Assembly: GCF_009377235.1 (NCBI RefSeq)
Contig: NZ_VMNX01000028.1
Span: 1 to 57,399, forward strand
Source of the DNA: Streptomyces acidicola
Lineage (GTDB): Bacteria > Actinomycetota > Actinomycetes > Streptomycetales > Streptomycetaceae
Direction of reading: 5' to 3'
Length of the DNA: 57,399 bases
Shown here piece by piece: positions 10,068 to 18,595 of this stretch. Under the pieces are notes generated by a model. The model did not search any database. It saw only the letters and a list, made by a program, of their open reading frames with translations, and was not told the DNA's origin. Numbering within the stretch: position 1 is the first letter of the stretch; the number at the start of each line of letters is the position of its first letter. The translations under genes were made by a program, and so were the position numbers.

Positions 10068-10210
10068 GATCCTCCCCTCCTCTCACCCACGGCTGGGGCC
10101 CGATGCCTGTCTCCGCCGACTGCGCCGTCAGGCTGTCGGGGAGGAACGTAACAACGATTTTCCAGACTGGGAAGTACTTACGCATGATTAGGGGACTACT
10201 TTTCCCACAC

Positions 10211-10230
10211 TCAGGACAAAGTCCGGGCAG
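10211..10230. promoter_or_regulatory. Candidate ROK operator upstream of the ROK gene
   Basis: GGACAAAGTCC at 10214-10224 is a perfect 11-bp dyad inside TCAGGACAAAGTCCGGGCAG. The flanking TCAGGACAAAG and TCCGGGCAG segments also occur at 2248-2272, at the other end of the same cassette. The position is suitable for autoregulation of the ROK gene. Confidence 0.45.
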
Positions 10231-10567
10231 GTGGCCTCCGAGAGCCCTACGACAGAACGGCCGCCAGGCCGAGCACGGCCGTCGTCCCGCCTGGAGAGCC
10301 CTGATGTGCCCGCTTGTCGCCGCGGTCAGCTCCTCGGTGTTTGGGTGCGCTCCCGTCACCGTTGCGTTCCAGACAGAGGAACTGAGGGGCCGCCTCGGCT
10401 GTTGGATCACTCGTCGCGGCCGCGACCACCGTGGCCTGGCTGCCTGCCTGAAGGTCGGGGGTTCGCCCGGCACGTCCTGTCCGCGGGCTTACCGCCACGC
10501 TGGTCGGCGTGCGGTCCGCGTAGGCGGTGGAGAACCTGGGCCACGGCATCCACCCCGAGAGCTTCCT

Positions 10568-10909
10568 GTGACGGCCTCGGTCACCGACACCGGTGCCGAG
10601 CGGGCCGCGCGACGGCGGCAGCAGGGCGACAGGCGGACGGGCTCGGCCGGTCCCGCCGTCACGCTCGTCGTCCTGGCCGTCCTGCTGGTGGTTTCCTCCA
10701 TGGCGGGTCTGGCCATCGGTTCGGGGCAGGTGCCGCCCGGCCAGGTGTGGGGCATTGTGACGCACGCGCTGGGCTCGAACTGGGCGGAACCGCACTGGTC
10801 CGGCGCGCGAGAGACCATCGTGCTGGACGTGAGAGCGCCGCGGGTGCAGCCGAAGCAGACGGCCCTCTGCGCCACGCCCCACGGTCACGGTGCCGGAAGA
10901 TGCCGTTGA
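10568..10909 (+). pseudogene. Truncated FecCD-type iron-siderophore ABC permease
   Basis: The frame from the GTG at 10568 encodes a charged start, one membrane helix (VTLVVLAVLLVVSSMAGLAI) and then VPPGQVWGIVTHALG and ETIVLDVRAPRV. This is the typical N-terminus of FecCD permeases, where the conserved R-x-PR ends the first periplasmic loop. After about 95 codons the similarity stops and an unrelated tail of some 20 codons runs to a stop. The family usually has about 340 residues and 8-10 helices, so at least 70 percent is missing. No binding protein or ATPase gene is adjacent. It is a decayed remnant, probably ended by a deletion near 10850. Confidence 0.7.
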
Positions 10910-11583
10910 CCCAGGGGACGTGGACGGTGCCTGGTGAACGTGTCGGCACGGCCGCCCGGGCCCACGTGGAAGTCGTCGCGGGTGATGCGGTAGAAGTCGG
11001 CTGCCGCCGTCTGCAGACAGAGCCTCCGATCGCCTACGATCCGCCCTCGACCGATTGCGCATCGTCGCCGATGCCCCCCTTCCCGCGAACGCGTCGGCAC
11101 CGCCGGACGCGGTGCGTGTCTTCACCGAGCAGGCGGTGGGGCGGATCGCCGACTGGGCGGACGCCTCGTGGGCCCGCGAGCACAGCCGCGTGTGGCAAAC
11201 CGCGGGCCGGACCGGGTACGCCCTTCGCACGCTCCTGAGGCAGGCGTGTCGCGTGCCGGCCGACCGGAGTGCGGCTCATGGGTGCGCGTGAGCCATGCCG
11301 GCGAGCAGCCTCCAGGTCCGCAGCCAAGTGAGGCCGCAAGACGACACCATCACGATGACGACCCTCTCCATGGCCCTCCTCTCGATGTGACCGTCAAGTC
11401 AGTCGGCCCTCCATCACGGAGGCACGCCCAGGTGCGTCCGCACACGTGACCTTCGCCGGCGCAAGGCCGATACTGCCGACAGCGGCACTCCGAGCAACCC
11501 ACCCCGACACTCTGTACCGAGCTGACGGCCCGTCACCAAAGTCAGCGTTCAGTCAGCATCAGCACCGACACAGCCCGCTTCCC

Positions 11584-11613
11584 GCCGCCATGAGCCGCCA
11601 TGAGCCGCCAAGA
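11584..11613. repeat. Three tandem 10-bp repeats before dhaK
   Basis: GCCGCCATGA occurs twice in tandem, followed by GCCGCCAAGA (11584-11613). The array is 80 bp before the dhaK start, between likely promoter elements and the ribosome site. It may be slippage-prone or a binding array; nothing in the sequence decides. Confidence 0.4.
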
Positions 11614-11692
11614 TCAAAAACTGAAGAAACCTCAACTGACCAGGAAAAACAGCGGCCAGAGGCCGATCCGGCAAGCTACCTAGGAGACACCC

Positions 11693-12685
11693 GTGAAGAT
11701 GCTGATCAACGTCGCGGAAACCGTGGTCGCGGACGCGCTCCGCGGGCTGGCGGCGGCGCATCCCGAGCTGACCGTGGATGTCGAGAACCGGGTGATCGTG
11801 CGGCGGGACGCTCCGGTGGACGGGAAGGTGGCGCTGGTCTCGGGCGGGGGTTCGGGACACGAGCCGCTGCACGGTGGGTTCGTGGGGCCGGGGATGCTGT
11901 CCGCGGCTTGCCCCGGTGAGGTGTTCACCTCGCCCGTGCCGGACCAGATGGTGCGCGCGGCCGCCGCGGTGGACAGCGGCGCGGGCGTGCTGTTCATCGT
12001 CAAGAACTACACCGGCGACGTGCTCAACTTCGACATGGCGGCGGACCTCGCAGAGGACGAGGGCATCCAGGTCGCGAAGGTGCTCGTGAACGACGACGTC
12101 GCCGTGACCGACAGCCTCTACACCGCGGGGCGGCGCGGCACCGGTGCCACGTTGTACGTGGAGAAGATCGCCGGGGCCGCCGCCGAGGAGGGGCAGCCCC
12201 TGGAGCGCGTCGAGTCCCTGGCCCGGCAGGTCAACGAGAACTCCCGCAGCTTCGGCGTCGCGCTCAGCGCCTGTACGACCCCCGCCAAGGGCAGCCCGAC
12301 CTTCGATCTCCCCGCCGGGGAGCTGGAGTTGGGCATCGGCATCCACGGCGAACCGGGGCGCGAGCGGCGCGCGATGATGACCTCCGGCGAGATCGCCGAC
12401 TTCGCCGTGAACGCCATCCTGGAGGACATGACTCCGCGCAACCCGGTGCTGCTTCTCGTCAACGGCATGGGCGCCACCCCGCTGCTGGAGTTGTACGGAT
12501 TCAACGCGGAGGTGCAGCGCGCGCTCACCGAGCGCGGAGTCGCCGTGGCACGCACCCTCGTCGGCAACTACGTCACCTCGCTCGACATGGCAGGCGCGTC
12601 GGTGACCCTGTGCCAGATCGACGAGGAACTGCTGCGGTTGTACGACGCGCCGGTGAAGACGCCGGGGCTGCGGTGGGGCGTCTGA
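11693..12685 (+). CDS. dhaK: Dihydroxyacetone kinase subunit DhaK
   Basis: 330 residues. DhaK binds dihydroxyacetone covalently through an active-site histidine and presents it to DhaL for phosphorylation to dihydroxyacetone phosphate. Visible landmarks are VSGGGSGHEPLHGGFVG near residues 44-60, VKNYTGDVLNFDMA, and the substrate histidine in GIGIHGEPGRER. The GTG start at 11693 has AGGAGA seven bases upstream; an ATG two codons later is possible. It leads a dhaK-dhaL-dhaM operon, with 96 bp to dhaL. The product enters glycolysis, so the locus links glycerol or dihydroxyacetone use to the PTS. Confidence 0.95.
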   Translation: MKMLINVAETVVADALRGLAAAHPELTVDVENRVIVRRDAPVDGKVALVSGGGSGHEPLHGGFVGPGMLSAACPGEVFTSPVPDQMVRAAAAVDSGAGVLFIVKNYTGDVLNFDMAADLAEDEGIQVAKVLVNDDVAVTDSLYTAGRRGTGATLYVEKIAGAAAEEGQPLERVESLARQVNENSRSFGVALSACTTPAKGSPTFDLPAGELELGIGIHGEPGRERRAMMTSGEIADFAVNAILEDMTPRNPVLLLVNGMGATPLLELYGFNAEVQRALTERGVAVARTLVGNYVTSLDMAGASVTLCQIDEELLRLYDAPVKTPGLRWGV

Positions 12686-12781
12686 GCGGCACGCCCCCAC
12701 GCTCACCGGGCGGCCCCGCCACAGCTCCCTCCGTCCGTCTCCGTCCGTCGCATCAACTTCCGTACCACGCAAGGAGATACC

Positions 12782-13399
12782 GTGCTCGACGCCGACTTCT
12801 TCCGCCGTTGGATGAACGACACCGCGGCGGCCGTGGACCGCGAGGCCGAGCGGCTCACCGCCCTGGACTCGCCGATCGGTGACGCCGACCACGGCAGCAA
12901 TCTGCAGCGCGGGTTCAACGCCGTGGTGGCCACGCTGAAGAAGGAGTCCCCCGAGACGCCGGGCGCGGTGCTGGTGCTCGCCGGGCGGCAGTTGATCTCG
13001 ACGGTGGGCGGCGCCTCCGGGCCTCTGTACGGGACGCTGCTGCGCCGTACCGGGAAGGCGCTCGGGGAGGCGGAGGAGGTCACCGAAGAGCAGCTCACGG
13101 GCGCGCTGCGTACGGGCGTCGACGCGGTGATGACGCTGGGCGGTGCCGCGCCCGGCGACAAGACCATGATCGACGCGTTGATGCCGGCCGTCGACGCACT
13201 CGGCGACTCGTTCGCCGCGGCGCGGGCCGCCGCCGAGCAGGGTGCCGAGGCGACGACGCCGATGCAGGCCCGCAAGGGCCGGGCCAGCTATCTGGGCGAG
13301 CGCAGCATCGGGCATCAGGATCCCGGCGCCACGTCGAGTGCGCTGCTGATCGCGGCACTCGTGGAAGCCGCCGAAGCAGCCGAGGCCGCCGGTGAGTGA
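12782..13399 (+). CDS. dhaL: Dihydroxyacetone kinase ADP-binding subunit DhaL
   Basis: 205 residues of the DhaL/DAK2 fold, which keeps a tightly bound ADP and Mg and passes phosphate from DhaM to DhaK-bound dihydroxyacetone. The Mg-binding loop is SPIGDADHGSN near residue 40, and later family segments MTLGGAAPGDKTMIDAL and RKGRASYLGERSIGHQDPG are intact. GTG start with AAGGAG six bases before. Its last eight bases overlap the start of dhaM, which supports coupled synthesis of the two interacting subunits. Confidence 0.95.
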   Translation: MLDADFFRRWMNDTAAAVDREAERLTALDSPIGDADHGSNLQRGFNAVVATLKKESPETPGAVLVLAGRQLISTVGGASGPLYGTLLRRTGKALGEAEEVTEEQLTGALRTGVDAVMTLGGAAPGDKTMIDALMPAVDALGDSFAAARAAAEQGAEATTPMQARKGRASYLGERSIGHQDPGATSSALLIAALVEAAEAAEAAGE

Positions 13400-13826
13400 C
13401 TCCATGGACGCCACCGACGCCAGGAACGATCTGGTCGGGATCGTGCTCGTGTCGCACAGCGCCGCCGTCGCGTCCTCGGTCGTAGAGCTGGCGAAGGGCC
13501 TCGCGGGCGGCGGCCCCACCGCCCCGGTCGCTCCGGCGGGCGGCACCCCGGACGGCGGGCTGGGCACCAGCGCCGAGTTGGTGTCGGCGGCGGCCGCCGC
13601 CGTGGACCGCGGTGCCGGTGTCGCGATTCTTGCCGACCTCGGCAGCGCGGTCCTCACCGTGAAGGCTCTCCTCACCGAGGGCGACGAACTGCCCGCGGGC
13701 GCCCGCCTGGTCGACGCCCCCTTCGTCGAGGGCGCGGTCGCCGCGGTCGTCACGGCCTCCGCGGGTGCGGACCTCGCGGCGGTGGAGGCGGCGGCCACGG
13801 AGGCGTACGCGTACCGCAAGGAGTGA
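13392..13826 (+). CDS. dhaM: PTS-dependent dihydroxyacetone kinase phosphotransferase subunit DhaM
   Basis: 144 residues, corresponding to the EIIA(Man)-like domain only. The likely phosphorylated histidine is in GIVLVSHSAAVA near residue 21, and the conserved LADLGSAVLTVKALL follows. It accepts phosphate from HPr and passes it to DhaL-bound ADP. Unlike E. coli DhaM there is no fused HPr or EI domain, so general PTS proteins encoded elsewhere must supply the phosphate. GTG start, eight bases inside dhaL. Confidence 0.93.
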   Translation: MSDSMDATDARNDLVGIVLVSHSAAVASSVVELAKGLAGGGPTAPVAPAGGTPDGGLGTSAELVSAAAAAVDRGAGVAILADLGSAVLTVKALLTEGDELPAGARLVDAPFVEGAVAAVVTASAGADLAAVEAAATEAYAYRKE

Positions 13827-13860
13827 CCTGAGCCCGTACGGAAGCGGGAGCCGGCTCAGG
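13827..13860 (+). terminator. Hairpin after dhaM
   Basis: Eight-bp perfect arms CCTGAGCC and GGCTCAGG with an 18-base loop begin one base after the dhaM stop. The chitosanase gene converges from the right, ending at 13916. It has no U-tract, as is common in high-GC actinomycetes. Confidence 0.5.
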
Positions 13861-13915
13861 GCGGGCTCCGACTTCCGGCCACCCTGGTCACTCCGCCGCC
13901 GCGGGCCCCCTGCGG

Positions 13916-14617
13916 TCACTCGTTCCTCACCAGCTTCCGCACCAGCGCCTCTCCCTGGGCCACCGCTTCCTCGTGGTCCTCGATGTGTGTCACACGAGTG
14001 TTCTTGAACACGACGTATGTGACCCCGGAGGGTGCGCCTCCGGAACGTGGATCGGGGCGAAGGCCGAGGCCCTTCGCCGTGGCGTACGAGGCCTCGCCGA
14101 TGAGGTGGTGGGGGCCGATGTCCCCGACGACGGCGTACTGGATGCGGCCTTCGTGGATGACGGCGGCGACGGACCCGGCCCCGACACCGTGGGCTCGGTG
14201 GTCCCAGATGCCGCTCGGGGCGGGGACGACGATGAAGGGGAGGGTCTCGGCGTTCAGGTAGCGGCCGTCCGACTGCTTGTAGGCGGTGGAGGGCCAGAAC
14301 CAGGGGTCGGTCGTGTGGTTGCAACGGGAGCCCGGCCGGCCGTCACAGTCGATATCTATGTCGGCCTTCCAGAACACCGCGTCCTGCGTACCGCAGACGG
14401 GGATGTCGGCGGGGGCGTCGGCGTCGGTTCGGTAGCGGCCCCGCGAGACGGGCTCACACGCGTCCAGCTTGTCCAGCAGATCGGCGGCGCTGACGCGGCT
14501 GACACGACTGACAGGCTCGACCCGGACCGGCTCCCGTGGGTGCGCCGCGGTGGACGCCGTTGTGAAGGCAAGCAGGGTGGCACCGGCAGCGGCCGGCACC
14601 AGCGACTGGGCACGCAC
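13916..14617 (-). CDS. Secreted GH75 family chitosanase-like glycoside hydrolase
   Basis: 233 residues from a GTG at 14617, which begins a signal peptide (AQSLVPAAAGATLLAFTTAS, cut near TAAHP). The mature part matches family GH75, endo-chitosanases first known from fungi. It shows AVFWKADIDIDCDGRP with the Asp cluster, LNAETLPFIVVPAP with a likely catalytic Glu, and YAVVGDIGPHHLIGEASYA. It would hydrolyse chitosan outside the cell. The upstream frame to 14722 lacks a signal-like start and is not used. It is divergent from the fibronectin lipoprotein gene, with a 427-bp gap (14618-15044) between them. Confidence 0.8.
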   Translation of the reverse strand: MRAQSLVPAAAGATLLAFTTASTAAHPREPVRVEPVSRVSRVSAADLLDKLDACEPVSRGRYRTDADAPADIPVCGTQDAVFWKADIDIDCDGRPGSRCNHTTDPWFWPSTAYKQSDGRYLNAETLPFIVVPAPSGIWDHRAHGVGAGSVAAVIHEGRIQYAVVGDIGPHHLIGEASYATAKGLGLRPDPRSGGAPSGVTYVVFKNTRVTHIEDHEEAVAQGEALVRKLVRNE

Positions 14618-14978
14618 AATGAGTGGCTCTCTCGTCGGCGGATGTTGACGATCATTCGCCCACGGTGCTGGAAAGCCGCGCGGCGGGGCCAGTGCGACAC
14701 GTCCGGATGGAGCACGGGGCACTCCGGCGCGCGCAGGCGGCCGAGGGCCCGGGTCCGTTGCGGCCCGGGCCGCTCGGCCGCCCCCGTCGGCGCGGGATCA
14801 GCGACGACAGCGGGCCGCGCCGTGCGGCGCGAACCCCCCTCGGACGAGAGCGAGTTCACGCCGCGTCAGTGCCCCAGCATACGTAAGCCGGGTGCCGATC
14901 CGGCGGAACCGTCGCGCGTGTGATGTCTCGTCACCGGCCCGTGACCGACACCCCGGCTCCGCGAATCACCCGCACCTC

Positions 14979-15008
14979 TTGACGAGAGCATGTCGACAGC
15001 GCCATACA
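14979..15008 (+). promoter_or_regulatory. Possible promoter of the fibronectin lipoprotein gene
   Basis: TTGACG at 14979-14984 and CATACA at 15003-15008 are 18 bp apart and end about 37 bp before the GTG start. The -35 match is good and the -10 match moderate. Nothing else clear is seen in the 14618-15044 gap. Confidence 0.4.
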
Positions 15009-15044
15009 GGTACAGACCAATCCCGTGCCGGGGAGGGCGGAGAA

Positions 15045-16007
15045 GTGCGTCTCGTTCCTGTACTGGCGATCTGTGGCTCGCTGTTCCTCGCCGTGGCCTG
15101 CGGCCAGGACGGGGTTCCTGAGCGGCGCACGCCCGGGGCTCCCGTCGGGGTCACCGCCGCGGCGGGCAGCGCCACCAGCGTGCACGTCATGTGGAACCGG
15201 GCGTCCGGGAAGCCGGAGGTCACCCGGTACGAGGTGTATCGCGGCACCACGAAGGTGAAGGACGTGCCCAGCGGTGAGCACATGGTGGACGTCACCGGAC
15301 TGGACCCGTCCACCACGTACACGTTCACGGTCCGGGCCCGGAGTGAGGGAGGGGTGCTCGGGCCGCCCAGCCGGCGGGTACGGGCCACGACACCCGAAGC
15401 GGTCGCCGCCGACAGCAGGGCACCGAGCCGGCCGGGGCGTCTCCAGGGCACGGTGGCCGGCAGCCGGGCGGTTCAGCTGTCCTGGGGGAGGTCGGCGGAC
15501 GACCGGGGCGTGGTCTCGTACGACATCCTGCAGGGCGGCTCGAAGATCCACAGTGTGGGCGGCGGGCAGACCGCGGCCGTGGTGACGGGACTGCGGCCGG
15601 GCACCCGCTACTCCTTCACTGTGCGGGCGCGGGACGCGGCGGACAACGTCTCACCCGCCAGCGAGGCCGTCCGGCTCACCACCCCGCCGGGAGCGGACGA
15701 CGGCCGGGGTACCGCGCCCACCCGGTTCCGTGCGACGACCCGGCGGGCCGACGGGGCGTACTACGTCGACCTGTCCTGGGTCCCGCCGCGCGCCGACGGC
15801 GCGATCACGGAGTACGAGATACATCTCGACGGGCAGGTGGCCACCTCGCTCGTCTGGGGTGGCACGGCGCCCCAGAACCGGGCCGAGTACGGCTTCTACG
15901 TGGGACGTGAAGCCGGGGAGACATACCGGGTGCGGATCAGGGCCAAGCTGCCGGACGGGACGTGGGGAGGGTTCTCGGCGGAGCGCACCGTGACGACGGG
16001 TCGATGA
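15045..16007 (+). CDS. Lipoprotein with three fibronectin type III domains
   Basis: 320 residues. A short signal ends in the lipobox LAVAC near residue 15, followed by a linker and three fibronectin type III repeats, at about 30-120 (PVGVTAAAGSATSVHVMWNR), 130-215 (LQGTVAGSRAVQLSW) and 225-318. No catalytic domain is visible. It is probably a surface protein for adhesion or polysaccharide contact. The GTG at 15045 is supported by GGAGG eight bases upstream and by the signal sequence. Proximity to the chitosanase and the next surface protein suggests a small cell-envelope region. Confidence 0.85.
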   Translation: MRLVPVLAICGSLFLAVACGQDGVPERRTPGAPVGVTAAAGSATSVHVMWNRASGKPEVTRYEVYRGTTKVKDVPSGEHMVDVTGLDPSTTYTFTVRARSEGGVLGPPSRRVRATTPEAVAADSRAPSRPGRLQGTVAGSRAVQLSWGRSADDRGVVSYDILQGGSKIHSVGGGQTAAVVTGLRPGTRYSFTVRARDAADNVSPASEAVRLTTPPGADDGRGTAPTRFRATTRRADGAYYVDLSWVPPRADGAITEYEIHLDGQVATSLVWGGTAPQNRAEYGFYVGREAGETYRVRIRAKLPDGTWGGFSAERTVTTGR

Positions 16008-16205
16008 GGAGATCCGCGGTGGGAAACGGAGCGGCATGAAACGGGACGGGCTCCCCCGGAGGAAGGAATCCGTCACCTGCCCGGGGGCGGTCCGCATGCG
16101 GGAGGGCCCGCGGGCACGTTGGCTCGCTCTGAGGTGGCACGGGGTTTCCCGATCCTCGGCGGCGCAAGGGATGTACCGCCAACCGTGCCGCTGGAGGGCA
16201 GTCCT

Positions 16206-16781
16206 ATGCGAACCACTCAGCCACTCCTCCGCTCCTGCCTGACGTCGACCGCCGCTGCCGCGCTGCCGCTCGCCCTGGCCGCCCCGGCGAACGCCGAGTC
16301 GGGGATCTCGGTGAGCACCACCGGGTCCACCGTCTCGGTCACCACCAGTGCGTGCACCACCATTGACGCCAACGGCACGTTCGGCCGGGCCTCGCTGCTG
16401 GCCGGCGGGCAGACGAACTTCTCCCAGGGACGCCAGGCGACGCTGACCGGAACGAGCAGCAGCCAGTCCGCCGCCTTCGCGAACGTCAGCCCCGGCACCT
16501 TCACCGTCACCGTGGTGTGCAACAACGGGACCACGGCCGGCACACAGTCCATCATCGTCTCCGGCACGGCCACCCCCACCCGCACACCCACCAGTACGCC
16601 CACACCCACGCGTTCCGTCACCGCGTCGCCCTCGCCCACGCGTGGTGTCATGGGCGGTTTCGGCGGGACGGCCGAGGACTACCGCACTCTCACCCTGGTG
16701 GGCGGCGGTGTCCTCGTGGTCACAGGCCTGGGGGCGACGGTCTGGTACCTGCGCCGCCGCGCCAAGCCGCACCGCCTGTGA
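16206..16781 (+). CDS. Secreted membrane-anchored surface protein
   Basis: 191 residues. A signal peptide (LTSTAAAALPLALAAPANA) precedes a Ser/Thr-rich beta domain with two cysteines (SACTTIDA, VVCNNGTT) that may pair. Next come a Pro/Thr linker with repeated TPT units, a C-terminal helix (TLVGGGVLVVTGLGATVWYL) and a basic tail RRRAKPH. There is no LPXTG sortase motif, so anchoring is by the helix. ATG at 16206 with GGAGGG nine bases upstream. I do not recognise a specific function. The 198-bp gap before it holds only GC-rich inverted repeats. Confidence 0.75.
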   Translation: MRTTQPLLRSCLTSTAAAALPLALAAPANAESGISVSTTGSTVSVTTSACTTIDANGTFGRASLLAGGQTNFSQGRQATLTGTSSSQSAAFANVSPGTFTVTVVCNNGTTAGTQSIIVSGTATPTRTPTSTPTPTRSVTASPSPTRGVMGGFGGTAEDYRTLTLVGGGVLVVTGLGATVWYLRRRAKPHRL

Positions 16782-16795
16782 GGCGTCGTACCGTG

Positions 16796-17614
16796 CTACG
16801 CGGAGCCCTCGGGCGCGGGCAGGTGCTCGAACAGCGCTCCGGGTCTGGTGCCGATCACGACGTGGGCGTCCCACTCCTCCGACACCGCCAGGCGCGTGCT
16901 CAGCCCGCTGTGGGTGAAGGTCCGCATGGCGAGGGGTGCCTGCCGTGCGCTCGTCTCGATGAGCAGGTGGCCGCCGGGGGCCAGCCAGCGCGGTGCCTCG
17001 GCGGCCACCCGGCGCAGGACGTCGAGCCCGTCCACGCCCCCGTCGAGCGCGGCCAGGGGTTCGTGGTCGCGGGCCTCCGCCGGCAGGAGGGGGACCTCGC
17101 CCGTGGGGACGTACGGGACGTTCGCCGCGAGGAGGTCGATGCGGCCGAGCAGGGTGTCGGGCAGGGCCGCGAACAGATCGCCCTCGTGGACATGACCGCC
17201 GAAGGGAGCGACGTTGTGGCGGGCGCACCGCACCGCCGCCGGCTCGATGTCGGCGGCGTGCAGCGCGGCCCCGCCGAGGGAAGCGGCCAGCGCCGCCCCC
17301 ACCGCGCCCGACCCGCAGCACAGATCCACGACGACGGAGGCGCCGGGTGCCGCGGCGAGTGCCTGTTCGACGAGGAACTCGGTACGACGGCGGGGTATGA
17401 ACACACCCGGCTCGACGGTGATGCGCAGGCCCCGGAACTCCGCCCAGCCGAGGACGAGTTCGAGGGGGAGGCCCGCGACACGCCGGTCCAGCATGGCGGC
17501 GGCCTCGTCGGCGGTGCGGGCGGTGGAGAGGATCAGCTCCGCTTCGTCCTCGGCGAATACGCATCCGGCGGAGCGGAGCGCGGTGACGACAGCGGAAGTC
17601 GAGAGAGGTGGCAT
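16796..17614 (-). CDS. Putative N5-glutamine methyltransferase (HemK/PrmC-like)
   Basis: 272 residues. The SAM-binding motif VVDLCCGSGAVGAALA is near residues 95-110, acidic motif II is HAADIEPAAV, and the catalytic NPPY-type motif appears as AANVPYVPTGEV, with Val replacing the first Pro. HemK-type enzymes methylate glutamine side chains; PrmC acts on release factors. The NVPY variant and weaker N-terminal domain suggest a paralogue rather than the housekeeping PrmC. The substrate is unknown. A hairpin covers its leader at 17622-17653. Confidence 0.82.
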   Translation of the reverse strand: MPPLSTSAVVTALRSAGCVFAEDEAELILSTARTADEAAAMLDRRVAGLPLELVLGWAEFRGLRITVEPGVFIPRRRTEFLVEQALAAAPGASVVVDLCCGSGAVGAALAASLGGAALHAADIEPAAVRCARHNVAPFGGHVHEGDLFAALPDTLLGRIDLLAANVPYVPTGEVPLLPAEARDHEPLAALDGGVDGLDVLRRVAAEAPRWLAPGGHLLIETSARQAPLAMRTFTHSGLSTRLAVSEEWDAHVVIGTRPGALFEHLPAPEGSA

Positions 17615-17621
17615 GGGTGCC

Positions 17622-17653
17622 GAGAGCCTTTCGGTGGGCCGAAGGGCGCTCTC
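17622..17653 (-). promoter_or_regulatory. Leader hairpin before the HemK-like methyltransferase
   Basis: GAGAGC and GCTCTC enclose an inner stem CTTTCGG/CCGAAGG around a TGGG loop, with a two-base bulge and one G-T pair. On the mRNA it ends eight bases before the ATG and contains the only AAAGG-like ribosome site, so it could limit initiation. Confidence 0.4.
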
Positions 17654-17818
17654 AACGGTGGGCCGGTGTCAGCGCACCGTGCCGTTCGGGGGTGAGAGCA
17701 CCCGACCTGACACTGCGGTGATGGGTCCCACCTCCTCCGGCGACGTGACGACTGGCCGGGCCACACTACCCCACGGCAGCCCACCGCCACTCCCCTTTTC
17801 CCGGCGACCCGTCGCGCC

Positions 17819-18595
17819 TCACCGGCCCACGGCCACGAGCTCCTCCCGCCCCTTGGCGGCGGGCACCCGTACGGCACTGAACCTCGTCGTACGACGCAGC
17901 CGGAAGCCCAGCGCCTCGTACAGCCGTATGGCGCCGGCGTTGCCCGCGCCGGTGTGCAGGAACGGGGTTTCGCCGCGCTCGCGGATGCCGTGGGCCACGG
18001 CACGGATCAGCCGGCTGGCGAGGCCTTCCCCGCGGAAGTCCGGGTCGGTGCAGACCGCGCTGATCTCGGTCCAGCCGGGCGGGTGCAGCCGCTCCCCCGC
18101 CATCGCGACGAGGGCGCCGCCGCGGCGTATCCCGAGGTACGTGCCGAGTTCGACGGTGCGTGGCAGGAAGGGGCCGGGCCGGGTCCGTGCGACCAGGGCG
18201 AGCATCTCGGGAACGTCGGCGGGGCCGAGCCGTACGGCTTCCGGATCGGGTGCGGCGGCCATGCCCTGGTCGACGAGCTGGACGCCGTCGACGCTGAACG
18301 TCACGTCCCAGCCGTCCGGGAGCGCCCCTTGGAAGCCCGGCAGCTCGATCTCCGCGCCAGGGCCCGCCAGTGCCGCGACGTCCGCCCAGTCGTCGGCGTC
18401 GGGCTCGTCGGGCAGGGCCAGCCACGGGGACACATCGGCGGGGTAGCGCAGGATGCGGCCGCGCCGCTCGGCGAAGCGGGCGTGCGGGCCGGTCAGTGAG
18501 GCCAGGGCGGGGTTGTCAAGGACGTGCCGTGCGGGGCCCGCGCTTCCCGGACGGTCCACGGGGTCCGTGAGGCCCGGGCGGCCTGCACGGCTCAT
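17819..18595 (-). CDS. GNAT family N-acetyltransferase
   Basis: 258 residues. The C-terminal half (about 120-245) is a GNAT acetyl-CoA domain: GALVAMAGERLH, then ISAVCTDPDFRGEGLASRLI with the R/Q-x-x-G-x-G/A loop, and FLHTGAGNAGAIRLYEALGF. The N-terminal half looks like a degenerate GNAT copy, as in FR47-type proteins. The acceptor is unknown. Its ATG overlaps the stop of the upstream oxidoreductase gene by four bases (ATGA), so the two are co-translated. Confidence 0.85.
   Translation of the reverse strand: MSRAGRPGLTDPVDRPGSAGPARHVLDNPALASLTGPHARFAERRGRILRYPADVSPWLALPDEPDADDWADVAALAGPGAEIELPGFQGALPDGWDVTFSVDGVQLVDQGMAAAPDPEAVRLGPADVPEMLALVARTRPGPFLPRTVELGTYLGIRRGGALVAMAGERLHPPGWTEISAVCTDPDFRGEGLASRLIRAVAHGIRERGETPFLHTGAGNAGAIRLYEALGFRLRRTTRFSAVRVPAAKGREELVAVGR

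Larger units (their letters stand above)
10068..11692. other. 1.6-kb region without an intact gene
   Basis: Between the ROK gene and dhaK no reading frame has a full-length recognisable product. It holds the ROK upstream region, a truncated FecCD permease, a stretch at about 10990-11290 whose plus frame (RLRIVADAPLPANASAP...) looks protein-like but unrecognised, and a less GC-rich leader before dhaK. Overlapping frames on both strands here look like relics of lost siderophore-related genes rather than working genes. Confidence 0.6.

Noticed and set aside
10885..11100. A minus-strand frame with DFYRITRDDFHVGPGGRADT
   Set aside because: It looks protein-like over about 35 residues, but no family could be named and the frame is short and overlapped by other open frames. 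It is left as part of the decayed region.
11549..13819. A 756-codon minus-strand open frame across dhaKLM
   Set aside because: It is a shadow of the dha genes; the plus-strand proteins have unambiguous family motifs and ribosome sites.
15651..17564. A 637-codon open frame on the minus strand
   Set aside because: It runs antisense to the fibronectin and surface-protein genes and shows no family motif.
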